Positions 9,073-17,571 of a stretch of DNA of 64,000 nt are shown one piece after another. The position numbers and the translations under genes were made by a program. A model generated the notes under the pieces. The model did no database searches, had not been told where the DNA came from, and worked only from the letters and a program-made list of their open reading frames with translations. The stretch's first letter is position 1. Each line of letters starts with the position of its first letter. Location: positions 558,001 to 622,000 of the forward strand of contig NZ_VTPY01000001.1 of the NCBI RefSeq assembly GCF_008297955.1, read 5' to 3'. Source of the stretch: Billgrantia pellis. Lineage in GTDB: Bacteria; Pseudomonadota; Gammaproteobacteria; Pseudomonadales; Halomonadaceae.

Positions 9073-9819
9073 ATGAACGCCAGCAAGATCTTGCAACAGC
9101 TCATGCAGCAGGCCGGTGGCCAGAAGAGCGGTGGTATGGACGTGAAGGGCATGCTCGACGGGTTGTCTCGCCAGCTGGGTGGCGACGCCTCGGGCCAGGC
9201 TTCGACCGGCAAGAGCGGGATGGACATGAAGAGCCTGCTGGGAGGTGGCGCCATGGGGCTGTTGGTAGGCTCCAAGCGCGGTCGCAAGCTCGGCGGCAAG
9301 GCGCTCAAGTACGGCGCGATCGCGGCCGTCGGCATGCTGGCCTGGAAAGCCTGGCAGAACTCGCAGGGCGCTTCCCAGACCGTTCAAGGCTCCCAGGGCA
9401 CGGGTAGCCAGCCGACGAACGACGTTGGCGAAGGCGAGCGGATCGAGGTGCTGGAGGGCGAACTGCAGGAGCAGCGCAGCCTCGAGCTGCTGCAGGCCAT
9501 GATCATGGCCGCCCGTGCCGACGGTCATATCGACGAACAGGAGCGTGAGCTGATAACTCAACAGATCGACGCCCTGGGGGCGGATGATGAACTGCATCGC
9601 TGGGTCGAGCGTCAGCTGAGTGCGCCGCTGGACGCCGAAGCGCTGGCGCATCAGGCCGACTCATCCCAGGCGGCACGTGAAATGTACCTCATCAGCGTGG
9701 CGGTGATCGACGAACAGAACCCCATGGAGCGTGCCTGGCTCGATCAATTGGCCAAAGCGCTCAAGCTCTCTCCCGAGCTCGCGGCGGAGCTGGAACACCA
9801 GGCGCAGCAGGCGGGCTAG
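9073..9819 (+). CDS. DUF533 / YebE-like protein with TerB-type C-terminus
   Basis: 248 residues. The N-terminus (MNASKILQQLMQQ) and a Gly/Ser/Met-rich stretch lead to a single hydrophobic segment, YGAIAAVGMLAWKAW (about 80-95). After a Q/S/G-rich linker comes a helical TerB-like domain (LELLQAMIMAARADGHIDEQE to the end). E. coli YebE is the known relative and is of unknown function; TerB domains are associated with envelope stress and tellurite resistance. The ATG follows GGGAG; a GTG three codons earlier is possible. Convergent with the Tus-like gene. Confidence 0.88.
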   Translation: MNASKILQQLMQQAGGQKSGGMDVKGMLDGLSRQLGGDASGQASTGKSGMDMKSLLGGGAMGLLVGSKRGRKLGGKALKYGAIAAVGMLAWKAWQNSQGASQTVQGSQGTGSQPTNDVGEGERIEVLEGELQEQRSLELLQAMIMAARADGHIDEQERELITQQIDALGADDELHRWVERQLSAPLDAEALAHQADSSQAAREMYLISVAVIDEQNPMERAWLDQLAKALKLSPELAAELEHQAQQAG

Positions 9820-9838
9820 CGTTTCTTTTCCGCTTTAT

Positions 9839-10708
9839 TCAGCGATAGCGGTAGACACGCAGACTCGGCAGGTAGGGCGTCTCCTCCAGCTTCTCGTCGC
9901 TGCGTCGAGCGCGGGTACGGCTCTGCGGCGGAGCGGCCGGCGGCAGATTGTGGTCGGGCAGGCGTGCGCGCGGCGCGGGCAGGAAAAGCGGCAGGGCCAC
10001 GTTCATGGCGCGCCGGGTGCGGCCGTCCTCGAGCGGTTCGCAGAAGAACAGGTTGGCTCGCATCAGAGGCGCCTGGGTCTGCACCTGAGCCAACGGTTCG
10101 CTCTCGGGCAGGCCGGCCAGCTTGCGCAGTTGAATGCGCACGTGCGGCGCATCGGTATCCAGCGTCAGCAGCTTCTGCTCGACTTCGCGCACGGTGAGTC
10201 GCTTGATCGAGCGACCGCTTGAGTACCAGGCCAGTCGTACCCGGGCCACCGGCGCTTCAGCCGTGGGTATGGCCCGCCAGCATTGCTTGAGATGCAGCCG
10301 CGCCAGGCCGCTCCCGCGCAGGTGGTCGTGCAGCTGCGGATGGCGAAAGGGCAGTACCGCCTTGGCTTCGGCCAGCAGGGGCGGATGGGTGTCGCGAATG
10401 CGGGCGAGGTGGGTGGCGAAGTCGGCCTTCGCCGCGTTGACCTCGGCGACCTTCTCCAGCAGGCTTTCATCGGCGGCCACCAGACCGACATGGCTGCGGG
10501 TGGCGCGGCCGTCCTGGCCATCGGTATACCAGAAATCAAGCAGGGCACGCCGCAGCCAGGCGGTGCTGGCCTCGGCCTGGAAGGCCCAGGCTTCGGCGGG
10601 AGAGCGTTCATAGGCGGCCAGCAGTGCCTCGGTACTCTCGATCAGCCTGTCGAAGGCGGCCTCGAGTTCCGCCAGCAGGCGGTAGCTCGGTGCCGGCGCC
10701 AGGGTCAC
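9839..10708 (-). CDS. tus: Tus-like DNA replication terminus site-binding protein
   Basis: 289 residues, close to the 309 of E. coli Tus. Residues about 88-98 ([11 protein letters not shown]) and 158-180 ([20 protein letters not shown]) align by eye with Tus segments HINKLKTTFE and RFGWANKHIIKNLHRDEV, which belong to the DNA-gripping core. Tus bound to Ter sites arrests forks in one direction. The start is a GTG whose last two bases open the TGA stop of yacG, with GAAGAG upstream, so translation is coupled to yacG. A longer frame to 10741 would run inside yacG and is not used. Recognition rests on remembered sequence, not a search. Confidence 0.7.
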   Translation of the reverse strand: MTLAPAPSYRLLAELEAAFDRLIESTEALLAAYERSPAEAWAFQAEASTAWLRRALLDFWYTDGQDGRATRSHVGLVAADESLLEKVAEVNAAKADFATHLARIRDTHPPLLAEAKAVLPFRHPQLHDHLRGSGLARLHLKQCWRAIPTAEAPVARVRLAWYSSGRSIKRLTVREVEQKLLTLDTDAPHVRIQLRKLAGLPESEPLAQVQTQAPLMRANLFFCEPLEDGRTRRAMNVALPLFLPAPRARLPDHNLPPAAPPQSRTRARRSDEKLEETPYLPSLRVYRYR

Positions 10709-10932
10709 GGCTCTTCGCCTCGATCGGCGCGGGCCAGCCACTCCTCGATATTGCTCTCGTCCAGTGCCGGCTCGCCGGCGATGCGGTGCGACTCATCGGC
10801 CCAGGCACCCAGGTCGATCAACTTGCACCGCTCGCTGCAGAACGGTCGGTAGGGGCTCTTCTCGCTCCACTCCACCTTGTTGCGACATTGCGGGCAGGCG
10901 ACGGTCAAGGGGCGTTGGTTGTGTTGGCTCAT
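10705..10932 (-). CDS. yacG: DNA gyrase inhibitor YacG
   Basis: 75-residue zinc protein with CPQC near the N-terminus and CSERC 15 residues later, giving the four-cysteine site of the family, followed by the conserved [15 protein letters not shown] segment. E. coli YacG binds GyrB and blocks DNA binding by gyrase. It lies downstream of coaE in the common gammaproteobacterial order pilB-pilC-pilD-coaE-yacG, and its stop codon overlaps the start of the Tus-like gene. Confidence 0.95.
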   Translation of the reverse strand: MSQHNQRPLTVACPQCRNKVEWSEKSPYRPFCSERCKLIDLGAWADESHRIAGEPALDESNIEEWLARADRGEEP

Positions 10933-11043
10933 GGATCCCGTAGCGGTTGATGGCTTTCGTGCAGTTTAGCGGTGCGCATCGTCATTCGGCCAGGCGTACA
11001 GAGCCACGGCATTCAATCCCTGCGATGGGCTTTCCGGTAGGCC

Positions 11044-11670
11044 TCATTGCGATCGCGTTCCCCATGGGGCCTTGGCCGCTATTCTCCGATAGCGCCGATC
11101 CAGCTCGGCCACCTGGACGGCCAGGTCTGCCTCGTTGCCGCTGTTGTCGATCACGTCATCCGCACGGGCAAGGCGCTCGGCTCGCGGCATCTGGGCCGCC
11201 ACGATGGCACGCGCCTGGGTATCGTCGACGTCGTCACGGGCGGCGGTGCGGGCAAGCTGCAGGCTTTCGGGCACATCGATCACCAGGCAACGGTCCACCA
11301 TTTCGCTCTGGCCGGATTCGAACAGCAGCGGCGAGACGAGCAGCACGTAAGGGGCACCTTCGGACTGAAGCCGTTCTAGGTGAGCGATTATCCGCTCGCG
11401 TATGCGTGGGTGAGTCACCGACTCGAGCCAGAGGCGCTCACTCGGATCGGCGAAGACGATCTCGCGCAGCGCACGGCGATTCAGGCTGCCATTCGCCAGC
11501 AGCGCTCGCTGGCCGAAGCGTGCGGCGATCTCGACCAGCGCCGGCTCGCCGGGCTCGACCACTTCGCGCGCCACGTCGTCGGCATCCACCCAAGGCACGC
11601 CCAGCGCGGCGAAGGCGCGTGCCACGGTGGACTTTCCCGAAGCGATACCGCCCGTTACCCCAACGATCAT
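11044..11670 (-). CDS. coaE: Dephospho-CoA kinase
   Basis: 208 residues. The P-loop GVTGGIASGKSTVA is at the very N-terminus and VDADDVAREVVEPG is the typical substrate-site segment. It phosphorylates dephospho-CoA to CoA, the last step of coenzyme A synthesis. The ATG is preceded by GGGAG and lies nine bases after pilD, so the two are likely co-transcribed. Confidence 0.97.
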   Translation of the reverse strand: MIVGVTGGIASGKSTVARAFAALGVPWVDADDVAREVVEPGEPALVEIAARFGQRALLANGSLNRRALREIVFADPSERLWLESVTHPRIRERIIAHLERLQSEGAPYVLLVSPLLFESGQSEMVDRCLVIDVPESLQLARTAARDDVDDTQARAIVAAQMPRAERLARADDVIDNSGNEADLAVQVAELDRRYRRIAAKAPWGTRSQ

Positions 11671-11679
11671 GTCGTCTCC

Positions 11680-12534
11680 CTACTGCAACCCACTGAGTCT
11701 CAAATAGAACGCCATCAGCGGTTCGCCCACCAGCAGCGCGATCCAGCCGGCCATGGCCAGGTACGGGCCGAAAGGCATCGGTGCGCCACGCAGCCGCGGC
11801 AGAGCGAGCTGAACGACAACACCGACGATGGCCCCCACACCGGCCGAGAGAATCAGCACCAGGGGCAGGTATTGCCAACCGAGCCAGGCGCCAAGTGCCG
11901 CCAGCAGCTTGAAATCGCCGTAGCCCATCCCCTCTCTGCCGGTCACCAACTTGAACAGCCAGTAGACGCTCCATAGGGCGAGATAGCCCGCCATGGCGCC
12001 GATCACCGCATCGTGAAGCATCAACGGTTGGAACAGCAATTGGTAGAGCAGGCCGGCCCACAACAAGGGGAGAGTGGCGATGTCGGGGAGTAGCTGGGTG
12101 CGTAAATCGATCACGGCCAGGGCGAGCAGCGCCAGGCAGGCCGTGTACAGGAACAATCCCTGCCAGGTGGCGCCATACAGCGCAACGACCGCCAGCGCCA
12201 GGCCCGCGCCGGCCAGTTCCACCAGCGGATATTGTGGGCTGATGCGCGACTCGCAGGCGGCACAGCGGCCCCGGCGTTTCAGCCAGCCGATGACGGGCAG
12301 GTTGTCGTGCCAGGCGATAGGCGTCTCGCACTGGGGGCAGAGCGATCGCGGCACCAGCAAATTGAAACGGGGAGAGGCCTCTTCAGGCAGCTCCAGCGCC
12401 TCGCGGGCCTCGGCCCGCCAGCCCAGCATCAGCATGACGGGCAGGCGCACGATCACCACATTGAGAAAACTGCCCAGGCAAAGGCCGAGTATCGCTGCCA
12501 ACGGCCAGAGCATAAGGGGGGGAAGGTTAAGCAA
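11680..12534 (-). CDS. pilD: Type IV prepilin peptidase / N-methyltransferase PilD
   Basis: 284 residues, inner-membrane aspartic protease that cleaves pilin leaders and methylates the new N-terminus. CPQC and CAAC pairs (the cytoplasmic zinc loop) lie between the first two membrane helices. The catalytic aspartates are in VIDLRTQLLPD and GMGYGDFKLLAALGAWLG. The start is probably the TTG at 12534, preceded by AAGGA; ATG at 12513 is an alternative. It is separated from pilC by a toxin-antitoxin pair. Confidence 0.96.
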   Translation of the reverse strand: MLNLPPLMLWPLAAILGLCLGSFLNVVIVRLPVMLMLGWRAEAREALELPEEASPRFNLLVPRSLCPQCETPIAWHDNLPVIGWLKRRGRCAACESRISPQYPLVELAGAGLALAVVALYGATWQGLFLYTACLALLALAVIDLRTQLLPDIATLPLLWAGLLYQLLFQPLMLHDAVIGAMAGYLALWSVYWLFKLVTGREGMGYGDFKLLAALGAWLGWQYLPLVLILSAGVGAIVGVVVQLALPRLRGAPMPFGPYLAMAGWIALLVGEPLMAFYLRLSGLQ

Positions 12535-12552
12535 GAAGTCGTCCTTGTCTCT

Positions 12553-12978
12553 TCAAGTTTCGAGTGCCTGGATCGCTTGCCTCGCAAAGGCAACTAAGGG
12601 GCGGTAATAACCGGCTTCAATAACTTCGGCCACGATCCGGTCATCAACTTCCAAATAGTCATGTACCAGGGCATTACGCAGGCCAACGACTTTTCGCCAC
12701 GGGACTTCATGGTCGATCAAACCTTGTTCAATAAGCTGTTCGAAAGCGCCAAGCGCATTCTGGCTCACCATGCCGGTCTCTCGCTTGGCCCAGTGCTTGG
12801 CAACGCCGATACAGCCTCCAATCAAAACCTGTAATGTACGCTCCGCGGCATGTCGTTCCAGGCGCGACCAAGGTCGCTCCTTGGCGATACGGTCAAGTGT
12901 GGCGATATCCGTCTCGCATTCTGCGACATGTTGACGGAGCGCGACCAAATAGGCGATGCCTGGGCTTGAATCAGCCAT
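12553..12978 (-). CDS. hepT: HepT-family toxin (HEPN ribonuclease)
   Basis: 141-residue all-helical protein with RNALVHDY, an exact R-x4-H-x-Y HEPN active-site motif, near residue 101. In known MntA-HepT pairs HepT is an RNase that MntA silences by adding AMP units to the tyrosine of this motif. Its start overlaps the end of the mntA gene by eight bases. The pair interrupts the pilC-pilD neighbourhood. Confidence 0.92.
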   Translation of the reverse strand: MADSSPGIAYLVALRQHVAECETDIATLDRIAKERPWSRLERHAAERTLQVLIGGCIGVAKHWAKRETGMVSQNALGAFEQLIEQGLIDHEVPWRKVVGLRNALVHDYLEVDDRIVAEVIEAGYYRPLVAFARQAIQALET

Positions 12979-13366
12979 AACGCCTCGCGTGATGGTAGTA
13001 ATCCTGCTCCCAGCGGGACATGATGCGCGCTTCCTGTGTCATCCGGAGCTGAGGGTGCTGATCGAGCAGTAGTCGGCCCTGTTCGAGAATGCTCCAGCCT
13101 AGTGGAATGGGGCAGTTGGCAAGATCCACGACGCTGAGCTTACCATCAGGCAACCCAAGCTCACGCTGCCAGTCCAACGCAAGAAGTTCTGGTCGAAGCC
13201 TACGCTCCAGAGGTGACTTCAGCCAATCTGTGAAGGCGACAGCAAGGTCGTAATCGCTCTGCTCTCCATGGTCGCCGCGAGCGCGGGAGCCGTAAAGCCA
13301 GAGAGCAGCCAAGTCATCTCGCTCCCTGGCAAGCGAGATCAAGCGCTCAAGTACGACAGGCGTCAT
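12971..13366 (-). CDS. mntA: MntA-family antitoxin, minimal nucleotidyltransferase
   Basis: 131 residues. LYGSRARGDHGEQSDYDLAV fits the G-S-x10-D-x-D motif of minimal nucleotidyltransferases, and KLSVVDLAN supplies the third acidic position. MntA AMPylates the HEPN toxin. Together with the overlapping hepT gene it forms a two-gene toxin-antitoxin unit, expected to be cytoplasmic and self-regulated. Confidence 0.93.
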   Translation of the reverse strand: MTPVVLERLISLARERDDLAALWLYGSRARGDHGEQSDYDLAVAFTDWLKSPLERRLRPELLALDWQRELGLPDGKLSVVDLANCPIPLGWSILEQGRLLLDQHPQLRMTQEARIMSRWEQDYYHHARRYG

Positions 13367-13438
13367 GCTCTAGCCCCGTGCCGACATGCATGTCAAAACG
13401 ATCGTAACGCGCCAAGCGACAGTAATACAGCGCTTCAC

Positions 13439-14671
13439 TCACAGCACCGTGCCCAGTTCGAAGATCGGCAGGTACATGGAGACGACCAGGCCGCCGACCA
13501 GCACGCCCAGCACCACGATGATCAGCGGCTCGAGCAGCGAGGTGAGGGCATCGACCTTGTTGTCGACCACTTCCTCGTAATAATCGGCCACGCGGTTGAG
13601 CATGGAATCCAGCGAGCCGGATTCCTCGCCGATGCCCACCATCTGTACCGCCAGCGCGGGGAAGCGCTCCGTCAGGCGCATGGCGAAGTGGAGTTGCTGT
13701 CCGGTGGCGACGTCCTCGCGAATCTGTTTGGCGGCACGCTCGTACACCAGGTTGCCGGTGGCCCCCGCGGCGATGTCCAGCGCTTCCACCATGGGCACGC
13801 CGGCGCCGTAGGTGGTGGCTAGGGTGCGGGAATAGCGTGCCACCGCAGACTTGTCGAAGATATCGCCAAGCACCGGTATCTTCAGCATGAAGGCATGCAC
13901 GCGGTAGGCGAAGGCGGGCGAGCGCTTGACACCCTGCCGCAACAGGTAGACCCCGGCGATCAAGCTGCCCAACCCCCACAGCCAGTACTGCTGGGCGAAC
14001 TCCGACAGGGCGATGGTCATGCGGGTCATCGCCGGCAGCTCGGCACCGAAACCATGGAACAGGCTCTCGAACTGCGGCACCACCTTGATCAACAGCAGGG
14101 CGGTTACCGCCACGCCCACCAGTATCACGGCGATGGGGTACCACAGGGCTTTCTTCACGCGGCCCTTCAGGGATTCGATCTTTTCCTTATAGGTGGCAAC
14201 GCGGTCAAGCATGCGATCCAGCGAGCCGGAACTCTCGCCGGCTTCCACCAGGTTGCAGAACAGGCTATCGAAATGCTCCGGATGCTGGCGCAAGGCCTGC
14301 GAGAAGCTGGAACCTGCGGCCACCTCGTTCATCATCTGCTGTACCACCGCGCTCATGGCCGGCTTGCGGATACTTTCGGCCACTACCTGAAAGGCCTGAA
14401 GCACCGGCACCCCGGCGCGAATCATGGTGGCCATCTGGCGCGCGAAAAGCATCACGTCACGCGGCTTGATGGTACCCATGCCGCCGCCGATTCCGCCGCG
14501 ACGGCGTACGTTCTTGACGATGATGTTCTGGTTGGCCAGCTCCCGTTCGACCTCGAACTTCTCGGCAGCCACCACTTCGCCACGCACCAGACGCCCGCCG
14601 GGCCCCTTGCCCGTCCAGCGCCAGCGATACAGTTTCAGCTTCCTTGGCGATTTTGCCGTTCTGGTTGCCAT
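13439..14671 (-). CDS. pilC: Type IV pilus inner-membrane platform protein PilC
   Basis: 410 residues with two repeated GspF-type cytoplasmic domains (MLFARQMATMIRAGVPVLQA and YSRTLATTYGAGVPMVEALD) and three membrane helices, ending in a hydrophobic helix and YLPIFELGTVL. It couples the PilB motor to pilin assembly. The ATG is preceded by AGGGAA. It lies 66 bases downstream of pilB. Confidence 0.97.
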   Translation of the reverse strand: MATRTAKSPRKLKLYRWRWTGKGPGGRLVRGEVVAAEKFEVERELANQNIIVKNVRRRGGIGGGMGTIKPRDVMLFARQMATMIRAGVPVLQAFQVVAESIRKPAMSAVVQQMMNEVAAGSSFSQALRQHPEHFDSLFCNLVEAGESSGSLDRMLDRVATYKEKIESLKGRVKKALWYPIAVILVGVAVTALLLIKVVPQFESLFHGFGAELPAMTRMTIALSEFAQQYWLWGLGSLIAGVYLLRQGVKRSPAFAYRVHAFMLKIPVLGDIFDKSAVARYSRTLATTYGAGVPMVEALDIAAGATGNLVYERAAKQIREDVATGQQLHFAMRLTERFPALAVQMVGIGEESGSLDSMLNRVADYYEEVVDNKVDALTSLLEPLIIVVLGVLVGGLVVSMYLPIFELGTVL

Positions 14672-14737
14672 AGGTTCCCTGCTTGCTCGTGCGAGTCTCT
14701 ATTATCATCGGCGCGAAGGCGCGCGACTTACATCGAA

Positions 14738-16528
14738 TTAGTCTTTGGTGACGCGGTTTACCTCGGTCAGGCTGGTGACACCCTGCATCACTTTCAACAA
14801 GCCGCTGCGACGCAGATCGGGGTGTCCCTCTTCCCGCGCCAGGCGGTCGAAATCCATGGCATTCCCGTTACGCATGATCAGTTGGCTCATGGAATCGCTG
14901 ATCGGCACCACCTCGTAGATCCCCACGCGGCCCTTGTAACCGAGCGTGCAGTGCTTGCAGCCTACCGCCTCGTAGACGGTGGCGCTATCGACCTCATCTT
15001 CGGTAAATCCCTCGCGCAGCAGCGCCTCGCGCGGTATCTCGGCCGGTTGACGGCACTGCTTGCATAAACGACGCGCCAGGCGCTGGGCGATGATCAGGCT
15101 CACTGAACTGGCGATATTGAACGGCGCCACGCCCATGTTGGCCAGGCGGGTCAATGTTTCGGCCGCTGAGTTGGTATGCACCGTGGAAAGCACCAAGTGG
15201 CCCGTCTGGGAGGCCTTCACTGCGATCTCGGCGGTTTCCAGGTCGCGAATCTCGCCGACCATCACCACGTCGGGATCCTGACGCAGGAAGGCGCGCAGGG
15301 CGCTGGCGAAATCCAGCCCGATCTTGGGCAAGACGTTGACCTGATTGACGCCAGGCACCTTGATCTCGACCGGATCCTCGGCGGTACAGATATTGCGCTG
15401 TATCTCGTTGAGAAGGTTCAGGCCGGTATAGAGTGTCACCGTCTTGCCGCTGCCGGTCGGGCCGGTCACCAGGATCATGCCCTGAGGGTGGGCCAGCACC
15501 GTCTCGTAGCGCTGACGCTGTTCGGACGTGAAACCCAGTGCATCGATACCGATCTGCGCCGAAGCGGGATCGAGGATGCGCAGCACGACCTTCTCGCCGT
15601 AGACCGTGGGCAGCGAGTTGACGCGAAAGTCGATCGAGCGCGTCTTGGACACCTTCAGCTTGATGGCGCCATCCTGGGGCAGGCGGCGCTCGGAGATATC
15701 GAGCCGCGCCATGACCTTCAGTCGCGCGGCGATGCGTGTGCGCATGGTGAACGGGGGGCGGGCGGCTTCCATCAGCATGCCGTCCACCCGCATGCGCACC
15801 CGGTAGCTGGTTTCGTAGGGCTCGAAGTGTATGTCCGAGGCGCCGCGGCGAATGGCGTCGAGCAGAATCTTGTTGACGAACTTGACGATAGGCGCGTCGT
15901 CGGCGCCGCTGGAAGCGGCATCGGTGGCGTTATCCTCGCGGATATCGACGCCATCTTCGAACTCGAGTTCGCTGAGAGCATCATCCGCTCCCGCCAGCTC
16001 GTTCATCAGGTTGCTTTCGTGCTGGGCCAGGTAGGCCTCGAGCACCGGCATCAGCTGATCGGCGGGGCAGAGCACGGCTTCGATGCTGAGCCCGGTGGCG
16101 AATTGCAGCTCGTCGAGCTGGGCCAGGGTCGAGGGATAGGGCACCGCCACCGTCAGCCGGTGGCTGCGCCGCGCCAGCGGCACCACACATAGCTTGCGCA
16201 GCAGCTTGTCGGGGTAGTCACCCGCCGACGGCAGGCTGGACAGGCGCAGCGCATCCAGGTCGACGATCGGCAGGCCATATTCCCAAGCGGCGCACAGGGT
16301 GGCCTGGCGCGCCGTGACCAGCCCGGCCTCGATCACATGCTGCAACAGGCTATGCTCGGCTTCGCGCGCCTCATGTTCCGCCCGTTCGGCCGCGGGGCGA
16401 GAGAGCAGGCCGTCCGCCACCAGCCGCTTGGCAAAGCCACGTAGCCCATCGGTGTAGGCGCCACGCTGCAGCGTGGCGTGCTCCTGGGGCGAGGTGGCAG
16501 CGGCGGGAGGGGAGCGGTAGTCGGTCAT
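14738..16528 (-). CDS. pilB: Type IV pilus extension ATPase PilB
   Basis: 596 residues. An N-terminal MshEN-type domain is followed by the hexameric secretion ATPase core: Walker A GPTGSGKTVTLY, Asp box and Walker B region DPDVVMVGEIRDLETAEIAV, and a C-terminal zinc motif CKQC...CKHC. It powers pilus extension from the cytoplasmic side. The ATG is preceded by GAGG. Divergent from pilA. No PilT retraction ATPase is in the window. Confidence 0.97.
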   Translation of the reverse strand: MTDYRSPPAAATSPQEHATLQRGAYTDGLRGFAKRLVADGLLSRPAAERAEHEAREAEHSLLQHVIEAGLVTARQATLCAAWEYGLPIVDLDALRLSSLPSAGDYPDKLLRKLCVVPLARRSHRLTVAVPYPSTLAQLDELQFATGLSIEAVLCPADQLMPVLEAYLAQHESNLMNELAGADDALSELEFEDGVDIREDNATDAASSGADDAPIVKFVNKILLDAIRRGASDIHFEPYETSYRVRMRVDGMLMEAARPPFTMRTRIAARLKVMARLDISERRLPQDGAIKLKVSKTRSIDFRVNSLPTVYGEKVVLRILDPASAQIGIDALGFTSEQRQRYETVLAHPQGMILVTGPTGSGKTVTLYTGLNLLNEIQRNICTAEDPVEIKVPGVNQVNVLPKIGLDFASALRAFLRQDPDVVMVGEIRDLETAEIAVKASQTGHLVLSTVHTNSAAETLTRLANMGVAPFNIASSVSLIIAQRLARRLCKQCRQPAEIPREALLREGFTEDEVDSATVYEAVGCKHCTLGYKGRVGIYEVVPISDSMSQLIMRNGNAMDFDRLAREEGHPDLRRSGLLKVMQGVTSLTEVNRVTKD

Positions 16529-16873
16529 GACGCCTCGGGTGTACCTGCAGGGTTGGCAAAAAGTACGAGTATTCTAGTACTCCTGACGTGACACGTCACA
16601 GCACAGCCCCAACGCTAGCGCCATGCTGGCATTCACGATCTCATGGATTATGATGAGAAACGCCTGATGCAAGCACAGAGGTGCTTGCGCCACAATGGAC
16701 TGTAAATTAATGTGAGCGATATGGAATTTCTAAGTCACGAGAGCCGGAGCAGCTCCAAGGGGATCAGGGCCTTAGCCCTCATCCGGTCGAGGCGGCCGCT
16801 GTGCCGCGGTGTAAACAGCACGGTGCGCAGCGTGACCAGGCGCCGCCGGAACATGAGCAAGGGACAAAGGGCG
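16529..16873. promoter_or_regulatory. pilB-pilA intergenic control region
   Basis: This 345-base gap between divergent pilB and pilA has no convincing gene. It holds a perfect odd dyad, TGACGTG-A-CACGTCA, at 16584-16598, a GAGTA...TACTC repeat just before it at 16568-16582, and a stem-loop CAAGCAC-AGAG-GTGCTTG at 16670-16687 without a T-run. Both promoters should be here, and the dyad is a plausible regulator site. No sigma-54 signature was found by eye. Confidence 0.5.
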
Positions 16874-17281
16874 ATGAACATGATGCGTATGACGAAAGCC
16901 GTGCAGGCGAGGGCAGCAGCCAAGCGAGGCCAGGGCGGTTTCACCCTGATCGAACTGCTGATCGTGGTAGCGATTATCGGGATTTTGGCGGCGATTGCGA
17001 TTCCGCAGTATCAAAATTATGTAGATAGATCCAATGCAAACGCAGCATTTACAGAAGCTTCCGGCTTTAGAACACCAGTTGAAGCGGCATTGCTTGATGG
17101 AGAAGACCCGTCTACTGACATTACTACCCCCGCTAGTGTGAATATCACAATTGATAACACTGGGGCAGGAAGTGTCGTTTCTACGAAAACTGGTGGTGCG
17201 GTGACTATGGCAAGAACCGCTGATGGGGTTTGGTCATGCACGAACACATTTGCTACTGATCTTGATAACTGTGGAGATTGA
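16874..17281 (+). CDS. pilA: Type IV major pilin PilA
   Basis: The prepilin leader ends RGQGG, and cleavage before F gives [20 protein letters not shown], the hallmark pilin N-terminal helix with Glu5. The mature chain is about 113 residues and ends with two cysteines (WSCTN... DNCGD) that probably form the D-region disulfide. From the ATG at 16874 (AAAGGG upstream) the leader is 22 residues, longer than most type IVa leaders; ATG codons at 16880, 16883 and 16889 would shorten it. The in-frame extension to 16712 is basic and unlikely to be translated. The second half is more AT-rich than the first. Confidence 0.95.
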   Translation: MNMMRMTKAVQARAAAKRGQGGFTLIELLIVVAIIGILAAIAIPQYQNYVDRSNANAAFTEASGFRTPVEAALLDGEDPSTDITTPASVNITIDNTGAGSVVSTKTGGAVTMARTADGVWSCTNTFATDLDNCGD

Positions 17282-17294
17282 AGTATAGCCTTGT

Positions 17295-17331
17295 TCAGGC
17301 TGGCTATGCCAGCCTGAGTTGGTTGATTTTT
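17295..17331 (+). terminator. Rho-independent terminator after pilA
   Basis: Perfect stem CAGGCTGGC / GCCAGCCTG with a TAT loop (17296-17316), followed within ten bases by a T-rich run. It sits 14 bases after the pilA stop, so pilA is probably a single-gene transcript. Confidence 0.75.
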
Positions 17332-17571
17332 AATTAATGATTCGTTCTCGGTAACGGGTATAAGAGCGTTGTCCAGTTGAAAGGATTCGCATATTATTTT
17401 AACTTGTTGTACTAGAGCGGAAGCTGCTTGTAAGGTCCTTGTTTTTAAACCTCGCATTGCTCGTATCAATCTTAACTCGACCCAAACAACGCTTTTTTGA
17501 TGATCCCCTCCACCTCTTAGTGTAAATTACTTATCAAGATGTAACAGAGATACACACCGGAGGTGATGGGG

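Noticed and set aside
16712..16873. Longer PilA start adding about 54 basic residues
   Set aside because: No ribosome binding site, and it would put a very long leader before the pilin cleavage site.
17410..17426. Another Ter-like stretch (TTGTTGTACTAGAG) after pilA
   Set aside because: It lacks one base of the core and lies in an AT-rich noncoding tail; similarity is probably accidental.
17017..17469. 150-residue minus-strand frame across pilA
   Set aside because: It is antisense to a clear pilin gene and extends across its terminator.
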